Below, piece after piece: positions 1-6,547 of a stretch of 64,000 bases of DNA. Under the pieces are notes generated by a model. The model ran no database searches, had not been told where the DNA came from, and was given only the letters and a program-made list of their open reading frames with translations. The DNA lies in assembly GCF_900631945.1 (NCBI RefSeq), contig NZ_UZWE01000031.1, forward strand, positions 23,632 through 87,631, in the 5' to 3' direction. Both the position numbers and the translations under genes were made by a program. Source of the stretch: Paracoccus haematequi. Its GTDB lineage: Bacteria > Pseudomonadota > Alphaproteobacteria > Rhodobacterales > Rhodobacteraceae. How positions within the stretch are numbered: the stretch's first letter is position 1; every line of letters starts with the position of its first letter.

Positions 1-365
1 TGCCAGGCCTCGTCGCTGACCAGATCTGTTTCGACATAGCGCGAGGCGGTCAGGAAGCCCAGCACCTCGGGCGGCAGGGCTTCGATGGGCCATTCGGCGG
101 CGTTGAAGTTGGTCTCGTCCCGTGTTCCGGGATCGTTCAGGGTGATGTCGCTGAACAGGGTGAAGGTTCCCGCCGGCGCCACCAGGCGCCGGCAGATATT
201 GCCGAAGCGGTCGACATAGCTTTGGACGGGCACCGACGGCGTGGTCCGGAAATCCTCGGGAAGGACGTAATCGCGGTGACGCGCCGCTTCCGGGGTGGTG
301 AGACTAATCAGGGGCGTGTCCTGGGGCGTCTCGATCGTCATCTCGTGCCCGACCCGGATACGCAT
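1..365 (-). CDS. Transglutaminase-like family protein, N-terminal part (runs off window)
   Basis: About 121 residues are visible, starting MRIRVGHEMTIE; the rest lies beyond the left edge. The stretch with SVPVQSYVDRFGN, a run CRRLVAPAGTFTL and the later TASRYVETD matches the beta-rich N-terminal domain that precedes the papain-like Cys-His-Asp core in bacterial transglutaminase-like proteins. The catalytic core is outside the window, so activity cannot be judged. The start codon overlaps the OsmC stop by one base (TGATG), which suggests translational coupling. Family assignment rests on remembered N-terminal sequence pattern only. Confidence 0.7.
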   Translation of the reverse strand, partial: MRIRVGHEMTIETPQDTPLISLTTPEAARHRDYVLPEDFRTTPSVPVQSYVDRFGNICRRLVAPAGTFTLFSDITLNDPGTRDETNFNAAEWPIEALPPEVLGFLTASRYVETDLVSDEAW

Positions 366-787
366 CAGGCGACCGTCGCGTCCATCGTGACCTCGGCGTT
401 CAGCAGCTTGGAAATGGGGCAGCCCGCCTTGGCCTGCTGGGCCAGATCCTGGATCCGCGCCTTGTCGCCGTCGCCCGATATCTGGGTGACCAGATGCGCC
501 TTGGTGACGGTAAAGCCGTCGCCGTCCTGTTCCAGCGTGATCTTCGAGGTGGTCTTGATGTCGATATCGCCGATTCCCGCCTCGCCCAGCATCTTGGACA
601 AGGCCATGCTGAAGCAGGCGGCATGGGCCGCGCCGATCAGTTCCTCGGGGTTGGTGCCGGGGGTGTCGCCGAACCGGGTGTTGAAGCCATAGGACAGATC
701 CTTCAGCGCGCCCGACTGGGTCGAGACCGTGCCCTTGCCGTCCTTCAGCCCGCCTTGCCATTCGGCCGATCCGCTGCGTGTGACCAT
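365..787 (-). CDS. osmC: OsmC family peroxidase
   Basis: A 140-residue cytoplasmic protein of normal OsmC length. The family reduces organic and fatty-acid hydroperoxides with a pair of cysteines. Both are present: one in the helix motif HAACFSMAL near residue 58 and one in KAGCPISKLL near residue 123. The N-terminal strand region (residues 1-45, TRSGSAEWQGGLKDG) is typical of OsmC rather than Ohr. It is the upstream gene of a minus-strand pair with the transglutaminase-like gene. The divergent gene begins about 150 bases away, so the promoter must lie in 788-938. Confidence 0.9.
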   Translation of the reverse strand: MVTRSGSAEWQGGLKDGKGTVSTQSGALKDLSYGFNTRFGDTPGTNPEELIGAAHAACFSMALSKMLGEAGIGDIDIKTTSKITLEQDGDGFTVTKAHLVTQISGDGDKARIQDLAQQAKAGCPISKLLNAEVTMDATVA

Positions 788-911
788 GATCGTCTCCTTC
801 GCTTGGTGATCTTCGGGGCCTAACGCAGCCGGGCGACGGCGGTTCGGCGCGGCGAACGCGATTTATCGCCGCAGCCTGTCACGAAGCCGTTGCGATTGCC
901 GGTCATGCTTA

Positions 912-937
912 AAAACACCCCATCACCGAAGTGTTTT
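912..937. promoter_or_regulatory. Inverted repeat next to the phosphatase start
   Basis: AAAACAC (912-918) and GTGTTTT (931-937) form a perfect 7-bp dyad with a 12-base centre. It ends one base before the ATG at 939. It could be an operator, or a hairpin that affects initiation, because no good Shine-Dalgarno sequence is seen otherwise. Function is inferred. Confidence 0.35.
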
Positions 938-938
938 G

Positions 939-1727
939 ATGACCCTGCGTCCTGTTCTTGTTTTCGCCGTCGCCTCCCTTGGGCTTGCCGCCCAGGCCGA
1001 TACCGCCGATGCGGCGACCTTCTATTTCATCCGTCACGCGGAAAGCACCGCCAATACCGGCGAGGCCTCGACCCCCGAGGAGATGCTGAACCCGCCCCTG
1101 ACCGACCTGGGCAAGCAGCAGGCGCTGGATCTGGCGCTGACGCTGGCCGATGTCCCGCTGACCCATATCTATGTCAGCGGCTATCAACGCACCGCTTTGA
1201 CCATTGCCCCAACCGCGGCGGATAAGGGCCTGACCCCGGTGGCCATGCCCGAGATCGGCGAATGGCAATTGAATGGCGCTTTGACCGGCGACCTTTATGC
1301 GCAGCTGGCCGAGGTCATGGGCAAATGGGCGGCGGGCGACACCGCCGCCAAGATCGACGGCGCCGAATCGCTGGACGATCTGAACGCCCGCGTCCTGCCC
1401 GGCTATCGCCAGATCATCGAGCGTCACAAGGACAAGGACGGCGTGGTCGCCATCGTCGGCCATGGCGGCTCCATCGGCTGGACGATGCCCTTCTTCGCCA
1501 GCAACGTCCCGGCGGGCTATGGCTTGGGGCATGGGCTGCGCAACACCGCCATCGTGCAGGTGGTGCTGGATTCGCAGGGCAACCCGCTGGTCGGCAACTG
1601 GGACGGCACGTCCTTCGACGCGGCCGGCCCGCAGCCCGCGCCGGTTCCGCTGCCCGCCTCGGGCGTGCTGCTGGTCGCGGCCATCGGCGGGCTGGGCGCC
1701 GCACGCCGGTTCCGCAAGGCGGCCTGA
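939..1727 (+). CDS. Secreted histidine phosphatase with VPLPA-CTERM sorting tail
   Basis: A 262-residue protein. Residues 1-26 are a signal peptide ending near ADAA. The phosphatase core carries the RHG-type motif FIRHAES near residue 30 (phospho-accepting His) and the second catalytic His in VGHGGSIGW near residue 180. The last 27 residues are VPLPASG, a hydrophobic helix of about 13 residues, and a basic end RRFRKAA. This is the layout of the VPLPA-CTERM signal, which in alphaproteobacteria is recognised by an exosortase-type enzyme. The protein is therefore probably exported, cleaved and handed to the surface or extracellular matrix. Its substrate is unknown. A TTG lies one codon upstream, but ATG at 939 is preferred. 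Confidence 0.85.
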   Translation: MTLRPVLVFAVASLGLAAQADTADAATFYFIRHAESTANTGEASTPEEMLNPPLTDLGKQQALDLALTLADVPLTHIYVSGYQRTALTIAPTAADKGLTPVAMPEIGEWQLNGALTGDLYAQLAEVMGKWAAGDTAAKIDGAESLDDLNARVLPGYRQIIERHKDKDGVVAIVGHGGSIGWTMPFFASNVPAGYGLGHGLRNTAIVQVVLDSQGNPLVGNWDGTSFDAAGPQPAPVPLPASGVLLVAAIGGLGAARRFRKAA

Positions 1728-1742
1728 CCGGCCAGGGCAGCG

Positions 1743-1763
1743 CCGGGGCCGGTCAGGCCCCGG
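1743..1763. terminator. Hairpin between convergent genes
   Basis: CCGGGGCC (1743-1750) and GGCCCCGG (1756-1763) form a perfect 8-bp stem with loop GGTCA, between the phosphatase and dgt stops. There is no T-tract on either side, so intrinsic termination is uncertain. Confidence 0.4.
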
Positions 1764-1771
1764 TCAACCCG

Positions 1772-2929
1772 TCAGCCGTGCCCGAACAGCCGCTGGTGTT
1801 CGGCGATGGCGAAGCGGTCGGTCATGCCCGCCACGTAATCCAGGACGATACGCGCGCATTGCGTCTCGTCCACCGCGTCGCGCGCGATGCGGGACCAATG
1901 GTCGGGCATCTGGCCCGGATCGCGCAGGAACAGCGGGAACAGGTCGTTCAGCATCGCGGTGACATTGCCGCGTTCGACCACGACCGAGGGCGCGCGATAC
2001 ATGCGCGCGAACAGGAAAGACTTGATCGCCTTGATGTTCTGATACAGCGGCTTGGAAAAGCGGATGATCGGCCCGTCCATGTCGCGGATGTCTTGCGCCG
2101 ATTGCGGCTGCAACCCCGCCAAGCGGTTCTGGGCCACGGCGATCACGTCCTCGACCATGACGCCGAAGACCCGGCGCAGCGCCTCGTAGCGGCGGCGGGT
2201 GGGGTCGAGGCCGGGGTAAAGCCGGTCCACCTCGGCGAAGGCGGGACCGACCACGGGCAGTTCCGCCAGGTCATCCTCGGTGAACAGTTCGGCGCGCAGT
2301 CCGTCATGCAGGTCGTGGTGGTTATAGGCCACGTCGTCGGCCACTGCCGCCACCTGCGCCTCGGCGCTGGCGTTGGTGTGCAGTTCCAGATCCCATTCGG
2401 CGTTCACCTCGGCCAGGGCATAGGGCAGGGGGCCGGTGACGGGACCGTTATGCTTGGCGATACCCTCCAGAGCCTCCCAGGTCAGGTTCAGCCCGTCGAA
2501 ATCGGCGTAATGGCGTTCCAGCCGCGTGACGATGCGCAGCGCCTGGGCGTTGTGGTCGAAGCCGCCATAGGGGGCCATCAGCGCGGCCAGGGCGTCTTCG
2601 CCGGTATGGCCGAAGGGCGGGTGGCCCAGATCATGGGCCAGGGCCACGGTCTCGGCCAGGTCGGTGTTCAGGCCCAGGGCGGCGGCGATGGTGCGGGCGA
2701 CCTGGGCGACCTCGATCGTGTGGGTCAGGCGGGTGCGGAAATAATCGCCGCGATACGCCTCTCCGTCATGTTCGACGAAAACCTGGGTCTTGTGCTTCAG
2801 GCGGCGGAAGGCGCTGGAATGGATGATCCGGTCGCGGTCGCGCTGCCAGGGGCTGCGGAAGGTGGACATGCGTTCGGGATGCAGCCGCCCGCGGCTGGCA
2901 TCGGGATGGCAGGCATAGGGGGCGTTCAC
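1772..2929 (-). CDS. dgt: Deoxyguanosinetriphosphate triphosphohydrolase-like protein
   Basis: A 385-residue HD-domain nucleotidase predicted to split dNTPs into deoxynucleoside and triphosphate in the cytoplasm, affecting dNTP pool balance. The metal-binding HD signature is visible: RLTHTIEVAQ near residues 67-76, then ALAHDLGHPPFGHTGED near residues 96-112. Later conserved blocks include FDHNAQALRI and VADDVAYNHHDL. The length fits the type 2 dGTPase-like subfamily common in alphaproteobacteria. It is divergent from erpA, with 75 bases between the starts. Confidence 0.92.
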   Translation of the reverse strand: MNAPYACHPDASRGRLHPERMSTFRSPWQRDRDRIIHSSAFRRLKHKTQVFVEHDGEAYRGDYFRTRLTHTIEVAQVARTIAAALGLNTDLAETVALAHDLGHPPFGHTGEDALAALMAPYGGFDHNAQALRIVTRLERHYADFDGLNLTWEALEGIAKHNGPVTGPLPYALAEVNAEWDLELHTNASAEAQVAAVADDVAYNHHDLHDGLRAELFTEDDLAELPVVGPAFAEVDRLYPGLDPTRRRYEALRRVFGVMVEDVIAVAQNRLAGLQPQSAQDIRDMDGPIIRFSKPLYQNIKAIKSFLFARMYRAPSVVVERGNVTAMLNDLFPLFLRDPGQMPDHWSRIARDAVDETQCARIVLDYVAGMTDRFAIAEHQRLFGHG

Positions 2930-3004
2930 AGGGGCAGGGCCTTCCTTGCAACAGGTGCTGTCGAGCCTATATCTAGGGCAGGCCTTCGAAAACGGAAACG
3001 CCCC

Positions 3005-3328
3005 ATGAACCTGCCTCCGAAAGTCACCGAACGCGCCTTTGCCCGCCTGGCCGAGATCAACGAATCGGGCGATGCCCGCCCGCTGCGCGTGGCGGTTGCC
3101 GGGGGCGGCTGTTCAGGCTTTCAGTACGACATCCGCCTGGACCAGGCCGAGGCCGACGACCTGGTGCTGGAAGGCGCGGGCCAGCGGGTCGTGGTGGATC
3201 CGGTGTCGCTGCCCTATCTCGCGGGGGCCATCATCGACTTCGCCGACGAACTGATCGGGGCGCGATTCGTCATCGACAATCCCAACGCCTCGTCCAGCTG
3301 CGGCTGCGGCACGTCCTTTTCCATCTAG
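3005..3328 (+). CDS. erpA: Iron-sulfur cluster insertion protein ErpA (HesB/IscA family)
   Basis: A 107-residue A-type carrier that accepts Fe-S clusters from the assembly scaffold and passes them to apo-proteins. The three ligand cysteines are present: C36 in GGGCSGFQY, and C99 and C101 in the C-terminal SSCGCGTSF. The ATG at 3005 gives the normal family length. The gene ends in the CTAG shared with the convergent gene. Fe-S clients in this window include FdsA, FdsB, FdsG, CcoG and MoaC-pathway partners, but no direct link is implied by position. Confidence 0.93.
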   Translation: MNLPPKVTERAFARLAEINESGDARPLRVAVAGGGCSGFQYDIRLDQAEADDLVLEGAGQRVVVDPVSLPYLAGAIIDFADELIGARFVIDNPNASSSCGCGTSFSI

Positions 3329-3894
3329 CCGCAGACGCGGCTGCGGGTATCCAGGTCGTTGTCCAGCCTGCGGAGGCCGGGCGTCGGAAGCCGGTTGGGA
3401 TCGTCGCGTTTGTCGTCCAGGTCGATCCGTTCGGTGGTCAGGGTCAGGCCCTGGCACAGATCCAGCGGCCCGGCGGACACGATCTGCATCTGGCCGCCAT
3501 TCTCGATCAGGCGGATGATGTGGCCCTGTTTGCGCGCGACGCCCGCGCCGAAGCTCATCGGCCGGTCCATCCGGGTCCACTCGGTCAGTGGGCCGAACAG
3601 CGCGTCCTCGCCCTGCCATTCGCGGCCATGGGCGAACAGGACCGTCCAGGTTCCCGGCGGCACCAGCAGCCGGAAGAATTCGCCGCCGTGGATATAGCCC
3701 GCCATGACCGGATCGCCGCCGTCCTGCGGGGCCAGGAACACGACGTAATCGCGGCCCGGCATGGTCTTGACCACCAGCGGCAGGGTCGCGGGCAGGCCGC
3801 TGCGGTTCCACATCAGCCCGGCGCGCGGCCGATCCTCGGCCCAGGCGGGCAGGGCCAGGGCGATCATCATCAGCAGGGCGAACACGCGGCGCAT
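3325..3894 (-). CDS. Secreted protein of unknown function
   Basis: The start at 3894 gives 189 residues beginning with a clear signal peptide (MRRVFALLMM through LPAWAED, cleavage near residue 19). A start at 3912 is also possible. The mature part has no motif I recognise. It has one Cys in the region DLCQGL and one near the C-terminus (SRVCG), which may pair in the periplasm. It converges on erpA so closely that the palindrome CTAG (3325-3328) supplies both stop codons. It is divergent from xthA, 62 bases away. Probably a conserved Rhodobacteraceae protein; no function is proposed. Confidence 0.75.
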   Translation of the reverse strand: MRRVFALLMMIALALPAWAEDRPRAGLMWNRSGLPATLPLVVKTMPGRDYVVFLAPQDGGDPVMAGYIHGGEFFRLLVPPGTWTVLFAHGREWQGEDALFGPLTEWTRMDRPMSFGAGVARKQGHIIRLIENGGQMQIVSAGPLDLCQGLTLTTERIDLDDKRDDPNRLPTPGLRRLDNDLDTRSRVCG

Positions 3895-3956
3895 GGCGCA
3901 TCGTAACCGCATGACGCTTGGTTGCCAATCGGCGCGCGGGCGGTCATGGTGCCGCC

Positions 3957-4742
3957 ATGAAGATCGCGACATTCAACATCAACGGCGTCAAGGCGCGCAT
4001 CCAGGCGCTGACCGACTGGCTGGCCGCCGCCGGGGCCGACGTGGTGGTCCTGCAGGAAATCAAGTCTGTGGACGAAGGTTTCCCCCGCGAGCATTTCGAG
4101 GATCTGGGCTGGACCGTCGAAACCCACGGGCAAAAGGGCTTCAACGGCGTGGCGATCCTGTCCAGGCTGCCGCTTGAGGATGTGGCGCGCGGCCTGCCCG
4201 GCGACGAGGCCGACGAACAGGCCCGCTATATCGAGGCGACGGTGATCGATTCTATCCCGGTCCGCATCGCCGGGCTGTATCTGCCGAACGGCAATCCCGC
4301 GCCGGGGCCGAAATACGACTACAAGCTGGCTTGGATGGAGCGGCTGCGCCTGCGTGGCGCCGAGTTGCTGGCCAGCGAGATGCCGGTGGTGATGCTGGGC
4401 GATTTCAACATCATCCCCGAACCCCGCGACGCGGCCCGGCCGCAGGCCTGGGTCGATGACGCGCTGTTCCTGCCGGAAAGCCGTGCGGCATTCCGGCGGA
4501 TCCTCCATCAGGGCTGGACGGATGCGGTGCGGATCCGCGACCCCTGGGCCACGCGCGGGCCGTTCACCTTCTGGGATTACCAGGCGGGCGCCTGGTCGCG
4601 CGACGACGGCATCCGCATCGACCACCTGCTGCTGTCCCCGCAGGCCGCCGACCTGCTGATCGAGACCGGCATCGACAAGGAAGCCCGCGCGGGTGAAAAG
4701 CCCAGCGATCACGTTCCCGTCTGGGTCAGGCTGGCCGCCTGA
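3957..4742 (+). CDS. xth: Exodeoxyribonuclease III / AP endonuclease
   Basis: A 261-residue endonuclease/exonuclease/phosphatase-fold enzyme of base-excision repair that cuts at abasic sites and has 3'-5' exonuclease activity. Active-site blocks in order: NING near residue 8, LQEIKS with the metal-binding Glu near residue 36, YLPNGNP near residue 115, GDFNI near residue 155, and the C-terminal IDHLLLS and PSDHVPVW with the catalytic Asp-His. The first ATG giving MKIATFNING is the usual start. Its stop lies two bases from that of the convergent CDF gene. Confidence 0.94.
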   Translation: MKIATFNINGVKARIQALTDWLAAAGADVVVLQEIKSVDEGFPREHFEDLGWTVETHGQKGFNGVAILSRLPLEDVARGLPGDEADEQARYIEATVIDSIPVRIAGLYLPNGNPAPGPKYDYKLAWMERLRLRGAELLASEMPVVMLGDFNIIPEPRDAARPQAWVDDALFLPESRAAFRRILHQGWTDAVRIRDPWATRGPFTFWDYQAGAWSRDDGIRIDHLLLSPQAADLLIETGIDKEARAGEKPSDHVPVWVRLAA

Positions 4743-4744
4743 GC

Positions 4745-5632
4745 CTAGATCACCAGCACGCCCGAATGCTTGGCCTTGTGTTCGGGTTCGACATGGATGG
4801 TGATCTGGGCGTCGTCCAGTTTCCGCTTCAGCGCGGCCTCGATCCGGTCGCAGATGGCATGGGCCTGGGCGACCGGCGTGTCTCCGTCCACCACCAGGTG
4901 AAAGTCGATGAAGGTCATGCTGCCCGCGTGGCGGGTGCGCAGGTCATGCGCCTCGATCGCGCCGGCGGCATGGTCCGAGATCGTGGCCCTGATGTCGCGC
5001 AGCATGTCGTCGGACACCGCCTCGTCCATCAGCCCGCCCAGCGAGGCGGTCATGACTTTCCATCCCGACCACAGGATATTGACCGCCACCCCCGCCGCCA
5101 GGATCGGATCCAGGATCGCATGTCCGGTGGCGGCGGCCAGGGCCACCCCCAGGATCACCCCGGCCGAGGTCACGACATCCGACAGCAGATGCCGCCCATC
5201 GGCCACAAGCGCGGGCGATTTCAGGCGCTGCCCCTGGCGGATCAGAACGCCGCACCAAACGGCGTTGACGATCCCCGCCAAGGCGTTGATCGCCAGTCCC
5301 AGAACCGGGGCGTCCAGCGGGCGGGGGTTGCGGATGCCGTGATAGGCTTCCTGGAGGATCAGCATCGCGGCGACGATGATCATCACGCCTTCCAGAACGG
5401 CCGACAGGAATTCCGCCTTGTGGTGGCCATAAGGATGGCCAGGATCGGCGGGCCGCTGGGCGATGCGGATGGCGATCAGCGCGGCCAAGGCGGTCGCGAC
5501 GTTGACGGTGCTTTCCAAGGCGTCCGACAGCAGCGCCACCGATCCGGTCAGCCACCAGGCCAGGGTCTTCAGCCCCAGGACCACGATCCCGATTGCGATG
5601 CTGCCCCTGGCGATTCTGATGGTGCGGTTCAT
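4745..5632 (-). CDS. Cation diffusion facilitator (CDF) metal transporter
   Basis: A 295-residue inner-membrane Zn/Co/Mn/Fe-type proton antiporter. Six hydrophobic helices are followed by a cytoplasmic C-terminal domain rich in His and Asp (DFHLVVDGDTP, ITIHVEPEH). Metal-site patterns are seen in helix 2 (LLSDALEST) and helix 5 (DGRHLLSDV), and the loop HPYGHHKAEF is typical. The start at 5632 is chosen because AAGGA lies 8 bases upstream; an ATG at 5653 is also in frame. The metal cannot be decided from sequence alone. Confidence 0.9.
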   Translation of the reverse strand: MNRTIRIARGSIAIGIVVLGLKTLAWWLTGSVALLSDALESTVNVATALAALIAIRIAQRPADPGHPYGHHKAEFLSAVLEGVMIIVAAMLILQEAYHGIRNPRPLDAPVLGLAINALAGIVNAVWCGVLIRQGQRLKSPALVADGRHLLSDVVTSAGVILGVALAAATGHAILDPILAAGVAVNILWSGWKVMTASLGGLMDEAVSDDMLRDIRATISDHAAGAIEAHDLRTRHAGSMTFIDFHLVVDGDTPVAQAHAICDRIEAALKRKLDDAQITIHVEPEHKAKHSGVLVI

Positions 5633-5747
5633 CGCGACGGTCCTTCGTGTCATCCCCCCGTCGGGCGGCATCTGACAGAACCCGGCGCCAGTTGCAACTG
5701 GAAAGGGGTGCTGGACGGCGCGGGCCGGTTTGACTAGCCATGGCGGA

Positions 5748-6074
5748 ATGCAGCCATTCGCGCTTTACCTCGCCGCCGCCCTGTCCGAGATCGCCGGTTG
5801 CTTCGCCTTCTGGGCCTGGCTGCGGCTGAACAGGTCGCCCTGGTGGCTGGTCCCCGGCATGGCATCGCTGGCGCTGTTCGCCTGGCTTCTGACGCTCAGC
5901 CCGGCGGATCACGCGGGCAGGGCCTATGCCGTCTATGGCGGGGTCTACATCACCGCCTCGGTTCTGTGGATGTGGCTGGCCGAGGGGCGCAGGCCGGATC
6001 AATGGGACGTGACCGGCACTGCGATCTGCCTGGCGGGCGCGGCGCTGATCCTGTGGGGACCGCGCGCCGCCTGA
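5748..6074 (+). CDS. YnfA family (UPF0060) small membrane protein
   Basis: A 108-residue protein, exactly the usual family length, with four membrane helices: about residues 3-23, 33-51, 63-81 and 89-106. Signature sequences [19 protein letters not shown] and RPDQWDVTG match UPF0060. Some members (E. coli YnfA) behave as SMR-like efflux proteins. The role here is unproven. The stop lies three bases from that of the convergent CsbD-like gene. Confidence 0.9.
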   Translation: MQPFALYLAAALSEIAGCFAFWAWLRLNRSPWWLVPGMASLALFAWLLTLSPADHAGRAYAVYGGVYITASVLWMWLAEGRRPDQWDVTGTAICLAGAALILWGPRAA

Positions 6075-6077
6075 CGG

Positions 6078-6419
6078 TCAGTCGTCGCCGTCGTCGGGAT
6101 ATTCGTCGTCATCGCCGAAACGGGCGTCGTCGGCGAATTCATCCTCGCCCTCGCCCACATACTTGGCGCTGAGCGCGATGGAGTGGTTGTCATGGGTGGG
6201 GTCCATCACCACGTCGGACGGGATTTCCCCGGCCAGCCATTCGCGCAGTTCCTCGCGGATTTCGGATGGCTCCTGCCCGGTTGCCTCGGCCAGATAGGCC
6301 ACGAAGGCGCGCTGATCGCCGTCGATCTCGTCCAGGTCGGATTCGTCGACCTCGGGCCATTTCTCGACGATGGCCTCATAGAAGGCGGCCCAGTTCTGCT
6401 GCACATGCTGCCATTTCAT
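6078..6419 (-). CDS. CsbD-like small acidic protein
   Basis: 113 residues. The N-terminal WQHVQQNWAAFYEAIVEKWP pattern resembles the CsbD stress-protein repeat (W-x2-V-x2-NW-x2-F). It is followed by an acidic linker and a second helical part ending in a very acidic tail (DDDEYPDDGDD). It is cytoplasmic and has no signal peptide. It is the last gene of a three-gene minus-strand operon; its ATG overlaps the entericidin stop as TGATG. CsbD-type proteins are general-stress proteins of unclear biochemical role, so a stress function is inferred. Confidence 0.7.
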   Translation of the reverse strand: MKWQHVQQNWAAFYEAIVEKWPEVDESDLDEIDGDQRAFVAYLAEATGQEPSEIREELREWLAGEIPSDVVMDPTHDNHSIALSAKYVGEGEDEFADDARFGDDDEYPDDGDD

Positions 6420-6547
6420 CAGTATCCGCCTCCCATCGAGGACTGCGCCCAGTTGGCGACCCCGGTTATGTCTTCGCCCACGCCCGCGACCGTGTTGCAC
6501 CCGGCCAGCATCGCGCAGGCCAGAAGCGCGCCTATCACTGCTCTCAT
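6419..6547 (-). CDS. Entericidin-like small lipoprotein
   Basis: A 42-residue peptide with a short hydrophobic signal ending in the lipobox LAGC (Cys at residue 17), followed by NTVAGVGEDI, the typical entericidin A/B pattern (CNTxxGxGxD). It would be lipidated and anchored in the envelope. In enterics, entericidins A and B are linked to stationary-phase lysis control; that role is not established here. The start overlaps the stop of the binding-protein gene (ATGA), and its own stop overlaps the next start (TGATG), so all three genes should be co-translated. Confidence 0.85.
   Translation of the reverse strand: MRAVIGALLACAMLAGCNTVAGVGEDITGVANWAQSSMGGGY

Noticed and set aside
1262..3328. Long plus-strand open frame across the phosphatase and dgt
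   Set aside because: It runs through dgt on the opposite strand and out of frame with the phosphatase; only its last 107 codons (ErpA) are a real gene.
6419..6547. Entericidin as half of a toxin-antidote pair
   Set aside because: Only one entericidin-like gene is present, with no tandem partner as in enteric ecnA-ecnB.
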